From positions 122,211-186,210 of the forward strand of contig NZ_MUNW01000054.1 of the NCBI RefSeq assembly GCF_002002725.1: a stretch of DNA of 64,000 bases. Reading direction: 5' to 3'. Positions 16,502 to 24,716 of this stretch are shown piece by piece. A program made the translations under genes and the position numbers. The first letter of the stretch is position 1. Each line of letters opens with the position of its first letter. Source of the stretch: Sinorhizobium sp. A49 (GTDB lineage: Bacteria; Pseudomonadota; Alphaproteobacteria; Rhizobiales; Rhizobiaceae). The notes below the pieces were generated by a model, which searched no databases, had not been told where the DNA came from, and was given only the letters and a program-made list of their open reading frames with translations.

Positions 16502-17353
16502 TCACCATGCGATGGGACTAGCGCCCATCGCCTCCAGATAGAGATTGCAGAGAAGGAAGGGGTTTTCCCGGCCAAGCACCTTGTCGGCAAAAGCGGGGTG
16601 CTCGCGCTCGACGCAGGCGACATTGCCGTGGCGGCCCTCACGAATACCGGCTTCAGCAAAAATATCGGCTGCGGCCGCGCCGAACCCGAGAAGGACAATC
16701 GGCTCGCCGCGCGAAAGCAGCATCTCGACCACGCGCAGCATCAAGGGCCGCCAGAACGGAAGATGGCCGCGCGACTGGTGCGGGTCGATATCGACGCGAA
16801 AGCGCGACAGCGTCAGGGATGCGTTGAGCAACAGCACGCCCTCGCCGACCCAGCGGTCGGCGATCACATCCGGCGCCTCGAACGACCCTGAAGGATCACA
16901 CAACAGCTGCCGCACATCGGGCCAGCGACCAAAGTCCTCACTGAGGCTCTCGTCGCCCAGACGCGCTGCCGCAATCAGCTGCATGTAGGCGCGGATGCTC
17001 TTCGAGAACATCTTGTCCAGCTCGGCCCAGCTGGCGAGATTGCCGGCCTCGAAGGCGCGGCCCGTGGCGAAACCCGGTTCCGGATAGGGATCCTGACCCA
17101 GGATCAGGCAGCGCACGCCGTCGGGCGCAATTCCATCGAATGCCGCAAGCGCATGCGCGCCCTTCGGCTGGCCGGGGAAGATCCTGCCGCGGCGCGCCGG
17201 GAAGATCGGCTCCCAGGCTTCGAACGCGAGACCGACATCGACCCGATCGAAATCATCCCCAATCGGTCCGAGCGCATCCTGCCAGACCTGTGGCAGATCG
17301 GCCTCCCAGCCGGCCAGCGTTTCCGCCATCGCCTCTCTCAGTCGTGCCGGCAT
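16502..17353 (-). CDS. Uracil-DNA glycosylase superfamily protein, atypical
   Basis: A 283-residue family-1-like UDG homologue. GQDPYP (86-91) matches the water-activating GQDPYH motif except for its last residue. GVLLLNASLTL matches the central LLLN segment. The DNA-contacting HPSPLS loop is replaced by EHPAFAD. These features suggest a UDG fold with changed or lost DNA-repair activity. The start at 17353 follows a good GGAGGGG site; an earlier in-frame start at 17392 lacks one. It is the first gene of the nucleoside operon and faces the RutR-like regulator. Confidence 0.78.
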   Translation of the reverse strand: MPARLREAMAETLAGWEADLPQVWQDALGPIGDDFDRVDVGLAFEAWEPIFPARRGRIFPGQPKGAHALAAFDGIAPDGVRCLILGQDPYPEPGFATGRAFEAGNLASWAELDKMFSKSIRAYMQLIAAARLGDESLSEDFGRWPDVRQLLCDPSGSFEAPDVIADRWVGEGVLLLNASLTLSRFRVDIDPHQSRGHLPFWRPLMLRVVEMLLSRGEPIVLLGFGAAAADIFAEAGIREGRHGNVACVEREHPAFADKVLGRENPFLLCNLYLEAMGASPIAW

Positions 17354-17395
17354 CACACCACCCCTCCAACTCGTTGAAAGGAGACTAGACAAAAG

Positions 17396-17411
17396 CTGAC
17401 CAAAGTGTCAA
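17396..17411. promoter_or_regulatory. RutR-like operator
   Basis: CTGACCAAAGTGTCAA agrees with the E. coli RutR consensus TTGACCAnnTGGTCAA at 11 of 14 defined positions. It lies in the 233-base divergent region, 43 bases before the UDG-like start. Two further TGAC/GTCA elements follow (TGACTGTACCGTCAG near 17430 and GATAGTCAGG near 17458). The TetR gene across this region has a RutR-type C-terminal domain, which supports the assignment. Confidence 0.55.
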
Positions 17412-17586
17412 CTTTCTTGAGAGAGAAAATGACTGTACCGTCAGGTTTTTTTGATCAGATAGTCAGGTTTTAGGCAAATGGCGATGCGCTTGCATTTCGC
17501 CGGAAAACTCGGAAATTGCGCAAACGGCCTCGCCGCCACGCATGATTGTCTGGTAGGGAGCGGCGGCGAGATGGAGGCGAGATCGC

Positions 17587-18231
17587 ATGGCAAAGGCAGC
17601 ACGAGATCCGGAGGAACGCATCCGCGAGCGCAATATGCGTCTGATCATCAAGGCCGGGATCGAGATCTTCGCGCGCAAGGGCTTCGATGGCACGCGCATC
17701 GCCGAAATCGCCGAGGCCTCGGGACTGCCCAAGGCCAACGTCTATTACTACTTTGCCTCCAAGGAAGAGATCTATAAGGCCATCATCTCCCACCTCATCG
17801 CCAGCTGGGACGATGCGCTGAAATACATTTCGCCGGATCGCGAGCCGGCCGAGGCCTTCCGCCTCTACATCAAGGCGAAACTCGACTACACCCGCAAGAA
17901 CACGGCAGAATCCCGGCTCTTCGCCAGCGAGATCATCCAGGGCGCCCGATTCCTGAAGAAGAAGGATCGCGACCATATGCGCCAGGTCACGGACGCGCAT
18001 GTGGCCGTCGTCGAGGGATGGATCGCAGCGGGAAAGATGCTGCCCGTCGATCCGCGCCACCTGTTCATCATGCTCTGGGCATCGACGCAGTACTACGCGG
18101 ATTTCGAACCCATCGCCGCCGACGGCCTGAAGAAGCCGCGTCTGAAGGCAGAGGACTACGAGACCGCGGCGATAACGATCACCGAGACGATCCTGAAGGG
18201 CATTCTTCCGGCCTCCGCACAACGTTCATAG
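17587..18231 (+). CDS. TetR-family regulator, RutR/YcdC-like
   Basis: A 214-residue regulator. The TetR helix-turn-helix is at about 25-70 (GFDGTRIAEIAEASGLPKAN, then YYYFASKEEIYKAI). The C-terminal half, with HLFIMLWASTQYYADFEP, matches the YcdC_C domain of RutR, which senses uracil/thymine in E. coli. It diverges from the nucleoside operon and probably represses it in the absence of a pyrimidine ligand. The ligand is inference. Confidence 0.88.
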   Translation: MAKAARDPEERIRERNMRLIIKAGIEIFARKGFDGTRIAEIAEASGLPKANVYYYFASKEEIYKAIISHLIASWDDALKYISPDREPAEAFRLYIKAKLDYTRKNTAESRLFASEIIQGARFLKKKDRDHMRQVTDAHVAVVEGWIAAGKMLPVDPRHLFIMLWASTQYYADFEPIAADGLKKPRLKAEDYETAAITITETILKGILPASAQRS

Positions 18232-18705
18232 GTGGATCTAACTGGGGCGTTTGTGGAGCGTCATATGGAGCCGGACTGGACGGATCGGCGTCACGTTTGG
18301 CTGGATGCTCTGGCGGCGAATCACGACCCGCGAGACCTGACGATCGGCCGTGAACCGGGGCAGGTTCTATTCAGGAAGATCTGCGCACCTTGCCACACAG
18401 TCGGCGTAATCGACCATGCTGGCCCCGATCTCCTCGGCGTCACGGACAGGCGTGACGGCCTGTGGTTGTCGGAGATGATCACGAATCCGGCCCGACTGCG
18501 CGCAAACAAAGACCCGATCCTCGCCGATCTCGACGCGAAATACAAAGGCGTCCGCATGCCGAACCTCGGCCTGTCGGCGAGCGACGCATCGGACCTCATC
18601 TCGTATCTGACCACCAGGACGGCGCAGATCAACGAATTGCGGGCCCAACCCGAGGAGCAGCATCTCCACCAAAGCGCAGATGGAACTGGCCACCAGCACA
18701 ATTAA
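18232..18705 (+). pseudogene. Cytochrome c domain fragment (SCO-cytochrome remnant)
   Basis: An open frame of about 157 codons starts directly after the TetR stop. It contains a haem-binding CAPCH (FRKICAPCHTVG), GPDLLGVTDRRD and an axial Met segment VRMPNLGLSASDASDLISYL, so it is clearly a class I cytochrome c domain. No signal peptide precedes it, so the product could not be matured in the periplasm. The pattern matches the C-terminal cytochrome domain that follows SCO1/SenC in some proteins. The N-terminal part seems to have been lost; I call it a truncated remnant rather than a working gene. Confidence 0.6.
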
Positions 18706-18783
18706 TTCGGAAGGCCGCTCTGGCTCCAGAGGGCGCGTACGCCCGACTGCCACGTCACCGAGATGCGGCGGATGATGCCCGCG

Positions 18784-19272
18784 CTAATCGAGCAGGGCCA
18801 CGGCCTCCACTTCGAACAGCATGCCGTCGACCGCCAGTTTCGGTACCGGGATCAAGGTCTGCGCTGGCAGCGCCTCGCCGAACATTTCCTTGACGCTCTT
18901 GGTCAATACCCCAAGCTTGGACATATCATGGTCGACCACGAAGACCGTGAGCTTGGCAACCTGATCCGTCCGGGCGCCAAGCGCATCGAGGGCGGCGCGC
19001 AAATTCGCGTAGCCCTGCTTAACCTGAGCGGCGAAGTCGGGCGACAAGGCTCCAGTGCCGTCTTGGCCTCCTTGCCCGGAGATGTAGGCGACCCGGCCTT
19101 CGCGCGGCATGATCACCGCCGTGCTGTAGCCGTTCGGCGTCGGATCATAGAGTGTTTGTGGATTGACGATGGTCAGCTTGCGATCTTTCTCATTCGCTGG
19201 CGCCACCGTGGGAACTGCCATGGTCATGATGATGACCCCTCCGATAAGCACATGCTTGATTGTGCGTGACAT
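18784..19272 (-). CDS. Exported RidA-family protein
   Basis: A 162-residue protein with a cleavable signal peptide (HVLIGGVIIMTMAVPTVAPA, residues 7-26), followed by a YjgF/YER057c/UK114 (RidA) domain. The domain has YISGQGGQDGTG and VKQGYANLRAALDALGA. Typical RidA enzymes are cytosolic imine deaminases with a conserved C-terminal Arg; an exported version acts on an unknown periplasmic substrate. The gene diverges from a TetR regulator and the nested palindrome lies in its promoter. Confidence 0.85.
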   Translation of the reverse strand: MSRTIKHVLIGGVIIMTMAVPTVAPANEKDRKLTIVNPQTLYDPTPNGYSTAVIMPREGRVAYISGQGGQDGTGALSPDFAAQVKQGYANLRAALDALGARTDQVAKLTVFVVDHDMSKLGVLTKSVKEMFGEALPAQTLIPVPKLAVDGMLFEVEAVALLD

Positions 19273-19347
19273 AATCTTCTCTCGGCCTTGAGAACTGCGA
19301 GCGATGTACCCTCGCGGTCTGCAGGATTGAATTTTAGCTCGTTACAA

Positions 19348-19401
19348 GATTGACTCGTACGCTGTACGATTAGATTGCATCGTACAGCGTACGAGTCAAT
19401 C
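19348..19401. promoter_or_regulatory. Nested palindromic TetR operator
   Basis: Two perfect 23-base inverted arms (19348-19370 and 19379-19401) are separated by the 8-base spacer TAGATTGC. Each arm also contains its own palindrome, TCGTAC-GCT-GTACGA and TCGTAC-AGC-GTACGA. This gives two dyads 31 bases apart, about three helical turns, suited to two TetR dimers on the same face. It is placed between the divergent RidA and TetR genes. Confidence 0.75.
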
Positions 19402-19465
19402 GGTGAGTATCGACATTCGTCGCATTGTCGGCTTAGAACGACGTTCTGATCAGCAGGGAAAGCGG

Positions 19466-20179
19466 ATGGCAGCCAAACGCAGCAGCGCGCAGAGCAACCG
19501 ATCTCAACGGAAGAGTGTATCACTCCAGTCCGTGCAGGAACCACACGGTGACCCGCCTCTCTCTCTGGATCGGATCGTGGCCACCGCGGTAGAGCTGCTG
19601 GACGCCGAAGGGGTCGACGGATTGAAGATGCGTCGGCTGGCCGATCGCCTCGGCGCGGGCGCAATGAGCCTGTACTGGCATGTCGACAACAAGGAGGAGG
19701 TCTTTGATCTGGCGCTCGATGCGGTGCTTGAATACCGCGGAGCGCCGCAAGTGGATGAGCCAGAAGACTGGCGCGATGAAGCCGTTCACCTGCTCCAAGA
19801 CTGGCGGGCCAGCATGCTGCGCCATCCGTGGTCGGCGTCGTTGCTGTCGCGCCGGGCGCTCGGCCCGAACATCCTCAATCGCCTGGAACTGCTGAGCAAG
19901 ACCTTGTCGAGAGCCGGTGTGGCGGACGCAGACCTGAACGTCGCGATATGGTCTTTGTGGAACTATGTGATGGGCGCCACGATCACTCGTGCGAGCTTCG
20001 GCCTCTCGGACGATGACCGAGCCGCCGCGCAACAACGCCTTACAGGTCTCAGCGAACACTATCCGACAATCGAACGCGCCCGTCTGCTGTTGGACAGCGA
20101 TTGGGACGGCACTTTCAGGAAGGGCCTCGACTTCCTGCTCGACGGGCTCTCACCAGGCCAAAACTCCGGTTCGCGGTGA
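19466..20179 (+). CDS. TetR-family regulator with TetR_C_1-type ligand domain
   Basis: A 237-residue regulator from the ATG at 19466. The helix-turn-helix is near 52-82 (GLKMRRLADRLGAGAMSLYW, then HVDNKEEVFDLAL), the pattern of tetracycline-repressor-like proteins, followed by an all-helical ligand domain. The upstream in-frame GTG at 19403 abuts the operator arm, whereas AGGGAAAGCGG lies before 19466, so the latter is preferred. It probably represses itself and the divergent RidA gene. Confidence 0.85.
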   Translation: MAAKRSSAQSNRSQRKSVSLQSVQEPHGDPPLSLDRIVATAVELLDAEGVDGLKMRRLADRLGAGAMSLYWHVDNKEEVFDLALDAVLEYRGAPQVDEPEDWRDEAVHLLQDWRASMLRHPWSASLLSRRALGPNILNRLELLSKTLSRAGVADADLNVAIWSLWNYVMGATITRASFGLSDDDRAAAQQRLTGLSEHYPTIERARLLLDSDWDGTFRKGLDFLLDGLSPGQNSGSR

Positions 20180-20245
20180 TGCCGCAACTGCGCAGGATCG
20201 CCGCGTGCTTTCCCGATGGAGGCGAAGCAACCAGAGTTGTTATCC

Positions 20246-20272
20246 GGCGCCGTCATGACACGGCGCCATTTT
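20246..20272 (+). terminator. Rho-independent terminator after the TetR gene
   Basis: GGCGCCG (20246-20252) pairs with CGGCGCC (20261-20267) around TCATGACA and is followed by ATTTTGTT. It is 67 bases after the TetR stop. The opposite strand lacks a T-run after the stem, so it should act mainly on the plus strand. Confidence 0.65.
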
Positions 20273-20314
20273 GTTCTCTTTCGTTGTCTGCCTCCGGGGC
20301 TCATACCCAAAAGG

Positions 20315-21571
20315 TCAGGACGCCTGATTGACCTTCAGCTTCGCCTGTTCGAGCACCCAGTATTCCATGTCGAACAGATCAGCTTCTTCAATAGGCGTGT
20401 AGCGGCCGTAGGATTCGGCAGCATTGATCGCGCGTGTTGCCTGCTCGCACAGGTCCCCTGCGATCCGCGCGGCTCTGGCGTTTCCTCCGATTGCGAACAT
20501 ACCTTCGCCGCGCACGACCACGACGCGTGGATAGGCATCCAGCATGGTCTTCGGAACAGGCGTTCGGCCGGCATTCCGCTGGAAATACGCGCGGTACTCG
20601 GCACGATAGCCTTCAACGACCGCCGCGATCTCGTCCGCATCCGCCTCTGGTTCGATTATCATCGGCCACGGCTTGATGCGGATGACGTGATCCGGCGTTA
20701 CCGTACCTCTTCGGGAAACGCTCTCAAGGTCCCCCCGCGACGCGTAGGTGCGAATGGCTGGCGTCGAGCGAAATTCGACCGACACCGCATGTTCGAAGGG
20801 AGAGCCGGGACCAGCCAAGGCCTTGGCCAGTCGCGCCGTCAGGCCGGCGTCAGCCACGCGATCATTTGGCTGGGGTCCCGTCAGCACAACCTCTTTTCGG
20901 GCGAGCTCCTGTTCCGCAATGTCTACGAATTCGATCATCAGTTCGTAGGATGCGCGGGCCGTACCGGCGAATGTGAACAGGCCATGGTTTTCGAGCCAGA
21001 GGCCTTCGCAATCCGGTTGCGCCTGAAAGATACGATCTGCTTCGATAGACAGGTCAAAGCCCGGCATCACATATGGCACATAGGCGACGCGGCCGTTGTA
21101 GATGCGCGCAACGGTATCGCGCATGTCGGGTTGGTCCGCCAGCGCGAGGATCGCGGTCGCATGCGTGTGGTCAACGAAGTCGTGCGGGATGAAGGCGTGC
21201 AAAAGCGCCTCCACCGAGGGATTGGGTGCGGCGGCATCCAGCAGATTGGCGCGCAGCAAGGCGACCATATCGGGGTCGGAAAGTCTGGGTCCGTCGCGCG
21301 CGGCCAGAAGCTCCGGCAGCCGCACCGCCGGCAGGCCTGGCGCCTCGATGGTATCGAGATCCCAGCCGCTGCCTTTGATATGCATGAGCGCTGAACCATC
21401 CTCGCCCGTCACCTTGACCGAGGTATTGCCTCCGCCGTGTAGCACGAGATCCGGATCGCCGCCGATGATGCGCGAGGTATAGATGCGCAGCCCCAACGCT
21501 TCGCTATGACCGGCGGACCGGGCGGCCTCCACATAACGGTCGGCGTCGATGTCGTTCCAGCGGCTCTTCAT
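20315..21571 (-). CDS. Class II aldolase/adducin-family protein at the end of the lsr operon
   Basis: A 418-residue zinc aldolase homologue. HGGGNTSVK (45-53) and HTHATAILAL provide the phosphate/Zn-binding signature, and WLENHGLFTF the later His. It is longer than single-domain fuculose aldolases and resembles the aldolase half of RhaD-type fusion proteins, but no dehydrogenase domain follows. It lies 72 bases after lsrB. E. coli uses LsrF, a different fold, to process phospho-AI-2 products; no lsrF is present here, so this aldolase is the likely replacement. That role is inference. Confidence 0.85.
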   Translation of the reverse strand: MKSRWNDIDADRYVEAARSAGHSEALGLRIYTSRIIGGDPDLVLHGGGNTSVKVTGEDGSALMHIKGSGWDLDTIEAPGLPAVRLPELLAARDGPRLSDPDMVALLRANLLDAAAPNPSVEALLHAFIPHDFVDHTHATAILALADQPDMRDTVARIYNGRVAYVPYVMPGFDLSIEADRIFQAQPDCEGLWLENHGLFTFAGTARASYELMIEFVDIAEQELARKEVVLTGPQPNDRVADAGLTARLAKALAGPGSPFEHAVSVEFRSTPAIRTYASRGDLESVSRRGTVTPDHVIRIKPWPMIIEPEADADEIAAVVEGYRAEYRAYFQRNAGRTPVPKTMLDAYPRVVVVRGEGMFAIGGNARAARIAGDLCEQATRAINAAESYGRYTPIEEADLFDMEYWVLEQAKLKVNQAS

Positions 21572-21601
21572 GATGGATTTCCATTTTTCAGCAGTTGAGA
21601 A

Positions 21602-21626
21602 CGGGCGGCCACTCGCTGGCCGCCCG
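21602..21626. other. Intercistronic stem-loop between lsrB and the aldolase gene
   Basis: CGGGCGGCCA pairs perfectly with TGGCCGCCCG around CTCGC. No T-run follows, so this is more likely an mRNA-stabilising hairpin after the abundant binding-protein gene than a terminator. It mirrors the hairpin after the BMP binding-protein gene. Confidence 0.6.
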
Positions 21627-21643
21627 GTATGGTGTTTTCAGGA

Positions 21644-22675
21644 TCAGAAGTCGAAATTGCCGATGTTGTCCTTGGTGAAGACGGTACGCTCGGGCAGCAG
21701 TACGATACCGTTGCCTTCGGCCTCGTAATCGTAGCCCTGGACCTTGTTGGCCGAGACTTCGACCGTGCCGACGCCTGGAACTTCCAGCTTGTCACCGACC
21801 TTCATCGGCCCGTTCTTCAAGACGTGGTCGGCGACAAAGACCGAGATCTTGCCCTGCTGGGTCACATCCCAGAGGCCGAACCGCTTGATCGTGCCCCGCT
21901 CGATGTAAGGACGCATGACATTGGGCGTCGAGAACCCGACGATGGTCACACCGTCGGCCCGCTTCAGGTTTTCGGCGGCCTGGGCAGCGGCCGGCAAAGC
22001 GTTGGCATCTGGCGCGATGATCGCGTCGAGATCCGGGTAAGTCTGCAGGATGCTTTCGGCCGTCTGCAACGACTTCTGCGCGTCATTGTAGCCATACTGC
22101 GTGGTGACGATCTCCCAGCCGGGATGCTCCTTGGCGATCTTCGCCTTGGCAGCTTCCGCCCATGCGTTCTGGTCGGTGACGGTCGGGCTCGAATAGAAGA
22201 AGGCAACCTTCGCCTTTTCCTTCTTCACGCCCTCTCCCGCCATGTCGACGAGCAGGCTGCCAAGCTGTTCGGGCGTGCCCTGGTTGATGTAGTAGCTCCG
22301 GCAATCCGGATTGACGTCGCTGTCCCACGTCATCACCAGCACACCGCGCTCCATTGCACGCTTCAGCGCCGGGCACAGTCCATCCGGCGAAACGGACGAA
22401 ACGATGATGGCGTTGTAGCCCTGGTTGACGTAGTTGTTGATGAACTGCACCTGCCCCGAGACGCTCGGCTCGGTCGGACCATCGTAGGTCACCTTGGCGC
22501 CGACTTCTTCGCCGGCTTTCACGGCGCCAGCACCGCCGCTGGTAAAGAAACCGACCCCGACCAGCTTGGGGATGAAGGCGATCTGGGATTCGGCCTGTGC
22601 CGTTCCGGACGCGAGCATGGTGCCAGCAAGAAGGCTGGCCGCAAGAACAGCGTTTTTGATCAATGTGTTGGTCAT
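21644..22675 (-). CDS. lsrB: Autoinducer-2 binding protein LsrB
   Basis: A 343-residue periplasmic binding protein with a signal peptide ending SGTAQA (near residue 28). Long stretches match LsrB of enterobacteria as I recall it: [40 protein letters not shown] and [18 protein letters not shown]. The AI-2-contacting Lys, Asp and Gln positions fall in these segments. It delivers R-THMF (AI-2) to LsrCD. The start follows AGGAGGAGAAAAAAC and overlaps the lsrD stop by four bases. Sinorhizobium meliloti is known to take up AI-2 made by other bacteria through LsrB. Confidence 0.95.
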   Translation of the reverse strand: MTNTLIKNAVLAASLLAGTMLASGTAQAESQIAFIPKLVGVGFFTSGGAGAVKAGEEVGAKVTYDGPTEPSVSGQVQFINNYVNQGYNAIIVSSVSPDGLCPALKRAMERGVLVMTWDSDVNPDCRSYYINQGTPEQLGSLLVDMAGEGVKKEKAKVAFFYSSPTVTDQNAWAEAAKAKIAKEHPGWEIVTTQYGYNDAQKSLQTAESILQTYPDLDAIIAPDANALPAAAQAAENLKRADGVTIVGFSTPNVMRPYIERGTIKRFGLWDVTQQGKISVFVADHVLKNGPMKVGDKLEVPGVGTVEVSANKVQGYDYEAEGNGIVLLPERTVFTKDNIGNFDF

Positions 22676-23688
22676 GTTTTTTCTCCTCCTGAAGTAACTG
22701 CCGCCCGGCCCTTCTGCTGCCTGGCAACGGCGACGAAATCGGCAAGCAAAGCGCTTCCGTGGCGCAATGCGACCGCTATAACCAGCAACCCTCCCGAAAG
22801 TGCGCTGGAAATCTGGCTTGAAACACCGCTTGCCTGCAGGCCCTGCTGCAGATAGCCGATGACGAATGTGGCAATGAGCGTTCCGAGAATGGAACCCTGG
22901 CCGCCGTAGATGGACGCCCCTCCGAGGACCGCCGCGGTGACGGCCGGCAGCAATGTCGCGGCGCCGAGATCGACGCGCGCCGAGCCGAAATAGGCGGACA
23001 TGACGAGCCCCGCTATTGCGGCACACAGCCCGGTGACGACGTAGGTGATCGTCTGGATGGTGGCCACCGGAATGCCGGCGAAACGGGCCGCATTCTCCGA
23101 TTGTCCAACAAGAAAGACAGCACGGCCGAAGCGCGTGAAATGCAGCAGTACGACCAGAACGAAGGCAAGCCCTAGAAAGACGGCAAGGGTCGCGGGCAGC
23201 CCGAACAGCTGTGCGTAGCCGAACCCATTGAAGGCTTCCGGGAAGTTGCCGATCCCCTCGTAACCGCCAGCCCCGACAAGGCCCGAGGCGACGGTCGCAG
23301 TCCCCTGAAACAGATAGAGACTGCCGAGGGTAACGACGAGCGGCTGGATCTTCGACAGGTGAATAACTGTGGCATTGAAGAGGCCGCAAACTGCGCCGGT
23401 CGCAAGCGACAGCAAGATCGATAGCGGCAGCGGTACGGCGTAGAAGGTCGCAACCCCGAACACGATTGCCGCAAGGCCGATGGCCGATGCGAAGGACACA
23501 TCGATGCCGCCGGCGATGATCACCAAGGTCAGCGGCAAGGCGACGATGCCGATCTGGACGAAATCCGAGGTGCCGTAGATCAGGTTTGCAGGATTGAGGA
23601 AGCGCGGGTTGATGATGCCGAAGATCGCAAGCTCTGCCACCAGCATGGCGAGCAACGCAGTCTCCCAACGGAAGATCAACTTTTTCAT
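22672..23688 (-). CDS. lsrD: AI-2 import ABC permease LsrD
   Basis: A 338-residue permease with about ten hydrophobic segments and the BPD_transp_2 pattern ([20 protein letters not shown], then [20 protein letters not shown]). By position between lsrC and lsrB and by sequence it is the second channel subunit of the AI-2 importer. It overlaps lsrC and lsrB by four bases each. Confidence 0.92.
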   Translation of the reverse strand: MKKLIFRWETALLAMLVAELAIFGIINPRFLNPANLIYGTSDFVQIGIVALPLTLVIIAGGIDVSFASAIGLAAIVFGVATFYAVPLPLSILLSLATGAVCGLFNATVIHLSKIQPLVVTLGSLYLFQGTATVASGLVGAGGYEGIGNFPEAFNGFGYAQLFGLPATLAVFLGLAFVLVVLLHFTRFGRAVFLVGQSENAARFAGIPVATIQTITYVVTGLCAAIAGLVMSAYFGSARVDLGAATLLPAVTAAVLGGASIYGGQGSILGTLIATFVIGYLQQGLQASGVSSQISSALSGGLLVIAVALRHGSALLADFVAVARQQKGRAAVTSGGEKT

Positions 23689-24716
23689 CGGCGCGCCTCC
23701 GCGATCCTGGTTGTCGAAGACTTGGTGTCGTGGGCGGACGCACGATCATGGATGGCGTAGCGGCGTGCACGAATGCGCCGCTCGATCAGTTGACGGATGC
23801 GGCCGTCAAGAAGCAGAACCGACAGCAACAGTGCACCGGCGATGAAGTCGTTCCAGTAGGCGGGGATCTTCAGGAACACGAGTGCACTGTCGATCGATGT
23901 GATGAAGGTCACCGCAGCGACAACGCCCGCGACCGAGCCGGTGCCACCGAGAAGGCTGACGCCGCCAAGAACGTTGACGGCGATCGCCTTGAGTTCGATG
24001 CCGTTCCCCGCCTGGTTCGGGATGAAGCCGATCTGGGCGGCAAAGACGACGCCGGCCAGCGCGGCGCAAGATCCGGCCGCCACGAAAGCCGCGAATTGCA
24101 CGCGCCGCACCGGCACGCCGAGGTGGTGTGCAGCCGCCTTGTTGTCGCCGACCGCATAGAAGAAGCGGCCGAAACGCGTCTTGCGCAGGAACAGCCAGAG
24201 CGTGACGATCAGGAAAACGACGACGATTGACAGCGCCGAAAAGCCGGAGCCGAGATTGGCGGAAAGCGCCTTCAGGTCCTGCGGCAGGTCCTCGATCCAG
24301 CGCCCTCCGGTCATGACCAGCATGATGCCGCGATAAAGACCAAGCGTGCCCAGCGTGGCGACGATCGACGGTATGCCGAGATAGGCGACCATCAGCCCGT
24401 TGAACGCACCGGCCAGGGCACCGGTGAAGAGGGAAAACACGATCGCGACCGGCAGGCTGAACCCGGCGTTCAACAGCAGGCCAAGCACAGCGGCACTCAG
24501 GCCGAGCACAGAGCCGCTCGACACATCGATGTTGCGCGTCAGGATGACGACCATGGTACCGAGCGAGATCAGCATCAGCACCAGGCTGCTCGACAGCACG
24601 GTCGAGAGCGTTGCTCCGGAGAGGTAACCCGGCGCCGCCGCGCCGATTGCGGCGTAGGCAAGCGCCAGGATGAGGACGAGCGTGACCACGCGGTTGCGGG
24701 CAAAGAGATCAAGCAT
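23685..24716 (-). CDS. lsrC: AI-2 import ABC permease LsrC
   Basis: A 343-residue permease starting [50 protein letters not shown] and [20 protein letters not shown] match LsrC closely. The start at 24716 gives an eight-base overlap with lsrA; a frame extension to 24800 lies wholly inside lsrA and is rejected. Confidence 0.93.
   Translation of the reverse strand: MLDLFARNRVVTLVLILALAYAAIGAAAPGYLSGATLSTVLSSSLVLMLISLGTMVVILTRNIDVSSGSVLGLSAAVLGLLLNAGFSLPVAIVFSLFTGALAGAFNGLMVAYLGIPSIVATLGTLGLYRGIMLVMTGGRWIEDLPQDLKALSANLGSGFSALSIVVVFLIVTLWLFLRKTRFGRFFYAVGDNKAAAHHLGVPVRRVQFAAFVAAGSCAALAGVVFAAQIGFIPNQAGNGIELKAIAVNVLGGVSLLGGTGSVAGVVAAVTFITSIDSALVFLKIPAYWNDFIAGALLLSVLLLDGRIRQLIERRIRARRYAIHDRASAHDTKSSTTRIAEARR

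Noticed and set aside
19403..19465. GTG start for the TetR gene giving 21 extra residues
   Set aside because: It abuts the operator arm, leaving no room for a promoter or ribosome-binding site, while a good site precedes 19466.
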